A stretch of 40,955 nt of DNA from positions 1 through 40,955 of the forward strand of contig CAYZPC010000009.1 of assembly GCA_964480705.1 (NCBI GenBank), in the 5' to 3' direction. The position numbers and the translations under genes were made by a program. Shown here piece after piece: positions 40,020-40,955 of this stretch (within the stretch, counting starts at the first letter, position 1; every line of letters begins with the position of its first letter). Source of the DNA: VGJJ01 sp964480705. Its GTDB lineage: Archaea > Iainarchaeota > Iainarchaeia > Iainarchaeales > VGJJ01. The notes beneath the pieces were generated by a model. That model did not search any database, had not been told where the DNA came from, and saw only the letters and a list, made by a program, of their open reading frames with translations.

Positions 40020-40075
40020 TGCTTTTGGCAAAAATTAAACGTAGGGATAAAAATAAGCTGGCCTGACTCTTATTT

Positions 40076-40458
40076 ATGAAATATTTGCTGACTGTAGATT
40101 TGCTGGTTGTTTTTGGAACGTCGTTTTTGCAACTATTATCTTTTTTTTCTCTCATTATTATGCCCGTGACTCATTTTTTTGCTACAAAAATGGGTAGGAA
40201 AGGAATCTTCGATCAAATAGTAAAAGCCAGTTTTTATCCAAATATTCCTGCCTATCTTTTTGGTCGGATTCCAATTCTGGGGATTTTGGGGACGATTTGG
40301 GCGCTTTACTCTTTTTATTTGAGGTTTAAAGTTCTGCATAAAATGAATTTGAAAACATCCATCAAGTTTTCGCTAATCTTTTTTTTTTTATCGAGTTATT
40401 GATTGGCTTTCTGCTACTTCTATTTTTTGTTGTCATTGCCTTTTTGATTTATAGCTAA
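40076..40458 (+). pseudogene. Yip1-like membrane protein with a poly-T frameshift
   Basis: The frame from 40076 encodes a hydrophobic protein with about three helices and IPAYLFGRIPILGILGTIWALYSFY, a pattern of Yip1-domain proteins. It ends at 40402 just after an 11-T run (40379-40389). The frame starting at 40390 continues as a perfect last membrane helix, ELLIGFLLLLFFVVIAF, and stops at 40458. One missing T (or two extra) would join them. It may be a sequencing/assembly error, a real mutation or slippage. GATAAAAATAA lies before the ATG. Confidence 0.55.
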
Positions 40459-40463
40459 CTCGT

Positions 40464-40571
40464 TTGAATCGTATCACTTTCCGCCGTGTTATTGATAGTG
40501 CTGGGGCGGATAATATTCAAATTATTGACGACGAGCCAGATATTTCACTTGCTATTCAACCACTCCGTTGA
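40464..40571 (+). CDS. Possible small ORF, 35 aa
   Basis: From TTG 40464 the frame encodes LNRITFRRVIDSAGADNIQIIDDEPDI... and ends at 40571. It is acidic and reads like a protein, but there is no SD and the start is non-ATG. It could be a fragment or chance. Confidence 0.2.
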   Translation: MNRITFRRVIDSAGADNIQIIDDEPDISLAIQPLR

Positions 40572-40620
40572 TTTTCTTTCAACCAAATATCTTTATTCGG
40601 CCTCCAGACCTTTCTTTCAC

Positions 40621-40824
40621 ATGGTATTGCGTGGTTTTTGCAAGAATTGCGGTCACCGCGTTATTAAGGATGCGTCGCGCGAGGACCATTTTTCTCCTCC
40701 TGAATTAGTGGGGTGCAATGCCTTCGATCCCGAATGGCACTTGAGTGCGGAGCAGATTATGATAGTTATTTCCCGTTTGAAAGCAGACAAAGATTTGCTG
40801 TACGCTTGGCTGGGTGGCGATTGA
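40621..40824 (+). CDS. Small putative zinc-binding protein, 67 aa
   Basis: Begins MVLRGFCKNCGHRVIKDAS, a CxxC pair; a further Cys and a His appear in VGCNAFDPEWHLS, so a mononuclear zinc site is possible. The C-terminal 30 residues are helical (AEQIMIVISRLKADKDLLYAWL). Family not recognised. The upstream extension to 40486 does not look like the same protein, so ATG 40621 is used. Confidence 0.45.
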   Translation: MVLRGFCKNCGHRVIKDASREDHFSPPELVGCNAFDPEWHLSAEQIMIVISRLKADKDLLYAWLGGD

Positions 40825-40847
40825 TGGATGCGCCCTTATTTGACTGT

Positions 40848-40955
40848 TCAAAAGATAACTAGTCTTCCTGCCAGCTTGGAATAAAGAAGAAATAAGTAGG
40901 CGGTTCTATTGTTTTCAAAAAGATCGATTATTTTTTTCGCGAAAAGATGGGGCTC
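40848..40955 (-). CDS. Possible C-terminal end of a minus-strand gene (partial)
   Basis: On the minus strand the frame is open from the window edge for 35 codons, reading like protein (FAKKIIDLFENNRTAYLFLL...), to a TGA at 40848-40850. Too short to classify; chance is possible in AT-rich sequence. Confidence 0.25.
   Translation of the reverse strand, partial: EPHLFAKKIIDLFENNRTAYLFLLYSKLAGRLVIF

Noticed and set aside
1..40955. CRISPR arrays, insertion sequences or prophage
   Set aside because: I saw no regularly spaced repeats, transposase, integrase or terminal inverted repeats anywhere in the window.

Overview
The window is archaeal chromosomal DNA. It encodes topoisomerase VI, MCM, eIF2-beta, eIF1A and eIF5A, archaeal RNase P proteins, the exosome (Rrp4/Rrp41/Rrp42), a proteasome alpha subunit, prefoldin, RNA polymerase subunit P, an LSm protein and a presenilin-type protease. 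Compact operons, a bacterial-type MetRS and surface proteins with NAH repeats suggest a DPANN lineage (Diapherotrites-like is my guess, from general impression only). First genes of operons mostly have a TATA box about 22-33 nt before the start codon, which implies leaderless mRNAs. Downstream genes mostly have Shine-Dalgarno (SD) sites such as GGTGA or AGGAG.

Layout. 1-3.4 kb (minus): a conserved translation, ribosome-assembly and topoisomerase operon, eIF2-beta > DUF424 > eIF1A > RIO1 > KH (Pno1-like) > Top6B (cut by the window edge). 3.5-5.7 kb (minus): a presenilin homologue among three unknown small genes. 5.7-7.9 kb: MCM. 8.1-9.6 kb (plus): MetRS. 9.7-11.4 kb (minus): a surface protein with NAH repeats. 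11.5-14.7 kb: eIF5A, then DUF2226 / roadblock-like / MinD / LSm / membrane protein. 14.7-18.7 kb: tRNA-Gly, tRNA-Ala, a His-rich plus coiled-coil gene pair, tRNA-Val and a TtuA-type tRNA thiolation enzyme. 18.7-19.5 kb: an anchored extracellular protein.

19.5-27.5 kb (plus) is the classical archaeal superoperon: L15e, RNase P p30 and Pop5, PsmA, SBDS, Rrp4, Rrp41, Rrp42, L37Ae, Rpo12, a Pcc1-like KEOPS subunit and prefoldin beta. Several members carry long low-complexity C-terminal tails here, most strikingly an RGG tail on Rrp4. 27.5-33.3 kb holds a DHH phosphoesterase, cytidine deaminase, an HTH protein, an exported acidic protein overlapping a lipoprotein, a winged-helix regulator, a V4R-domain protein and a polyprenyl synthase.

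33.4-40.95 kb looks like a more AT-rich accessory region: a PrmC-like methyltransferase coupled to an AdkA-like kinase, a second polyprenyl synthase with a different chain-length gate, wHTH proteins, a second methyltransferase, a Nudix hydrolase, a HAD phosphatase and a frameshifted membrane protein. Its most unusual gene (36456-37670) appears to join a degenerate Tyr/Trp-tRNA-synthetase-like domain to a winged helix.
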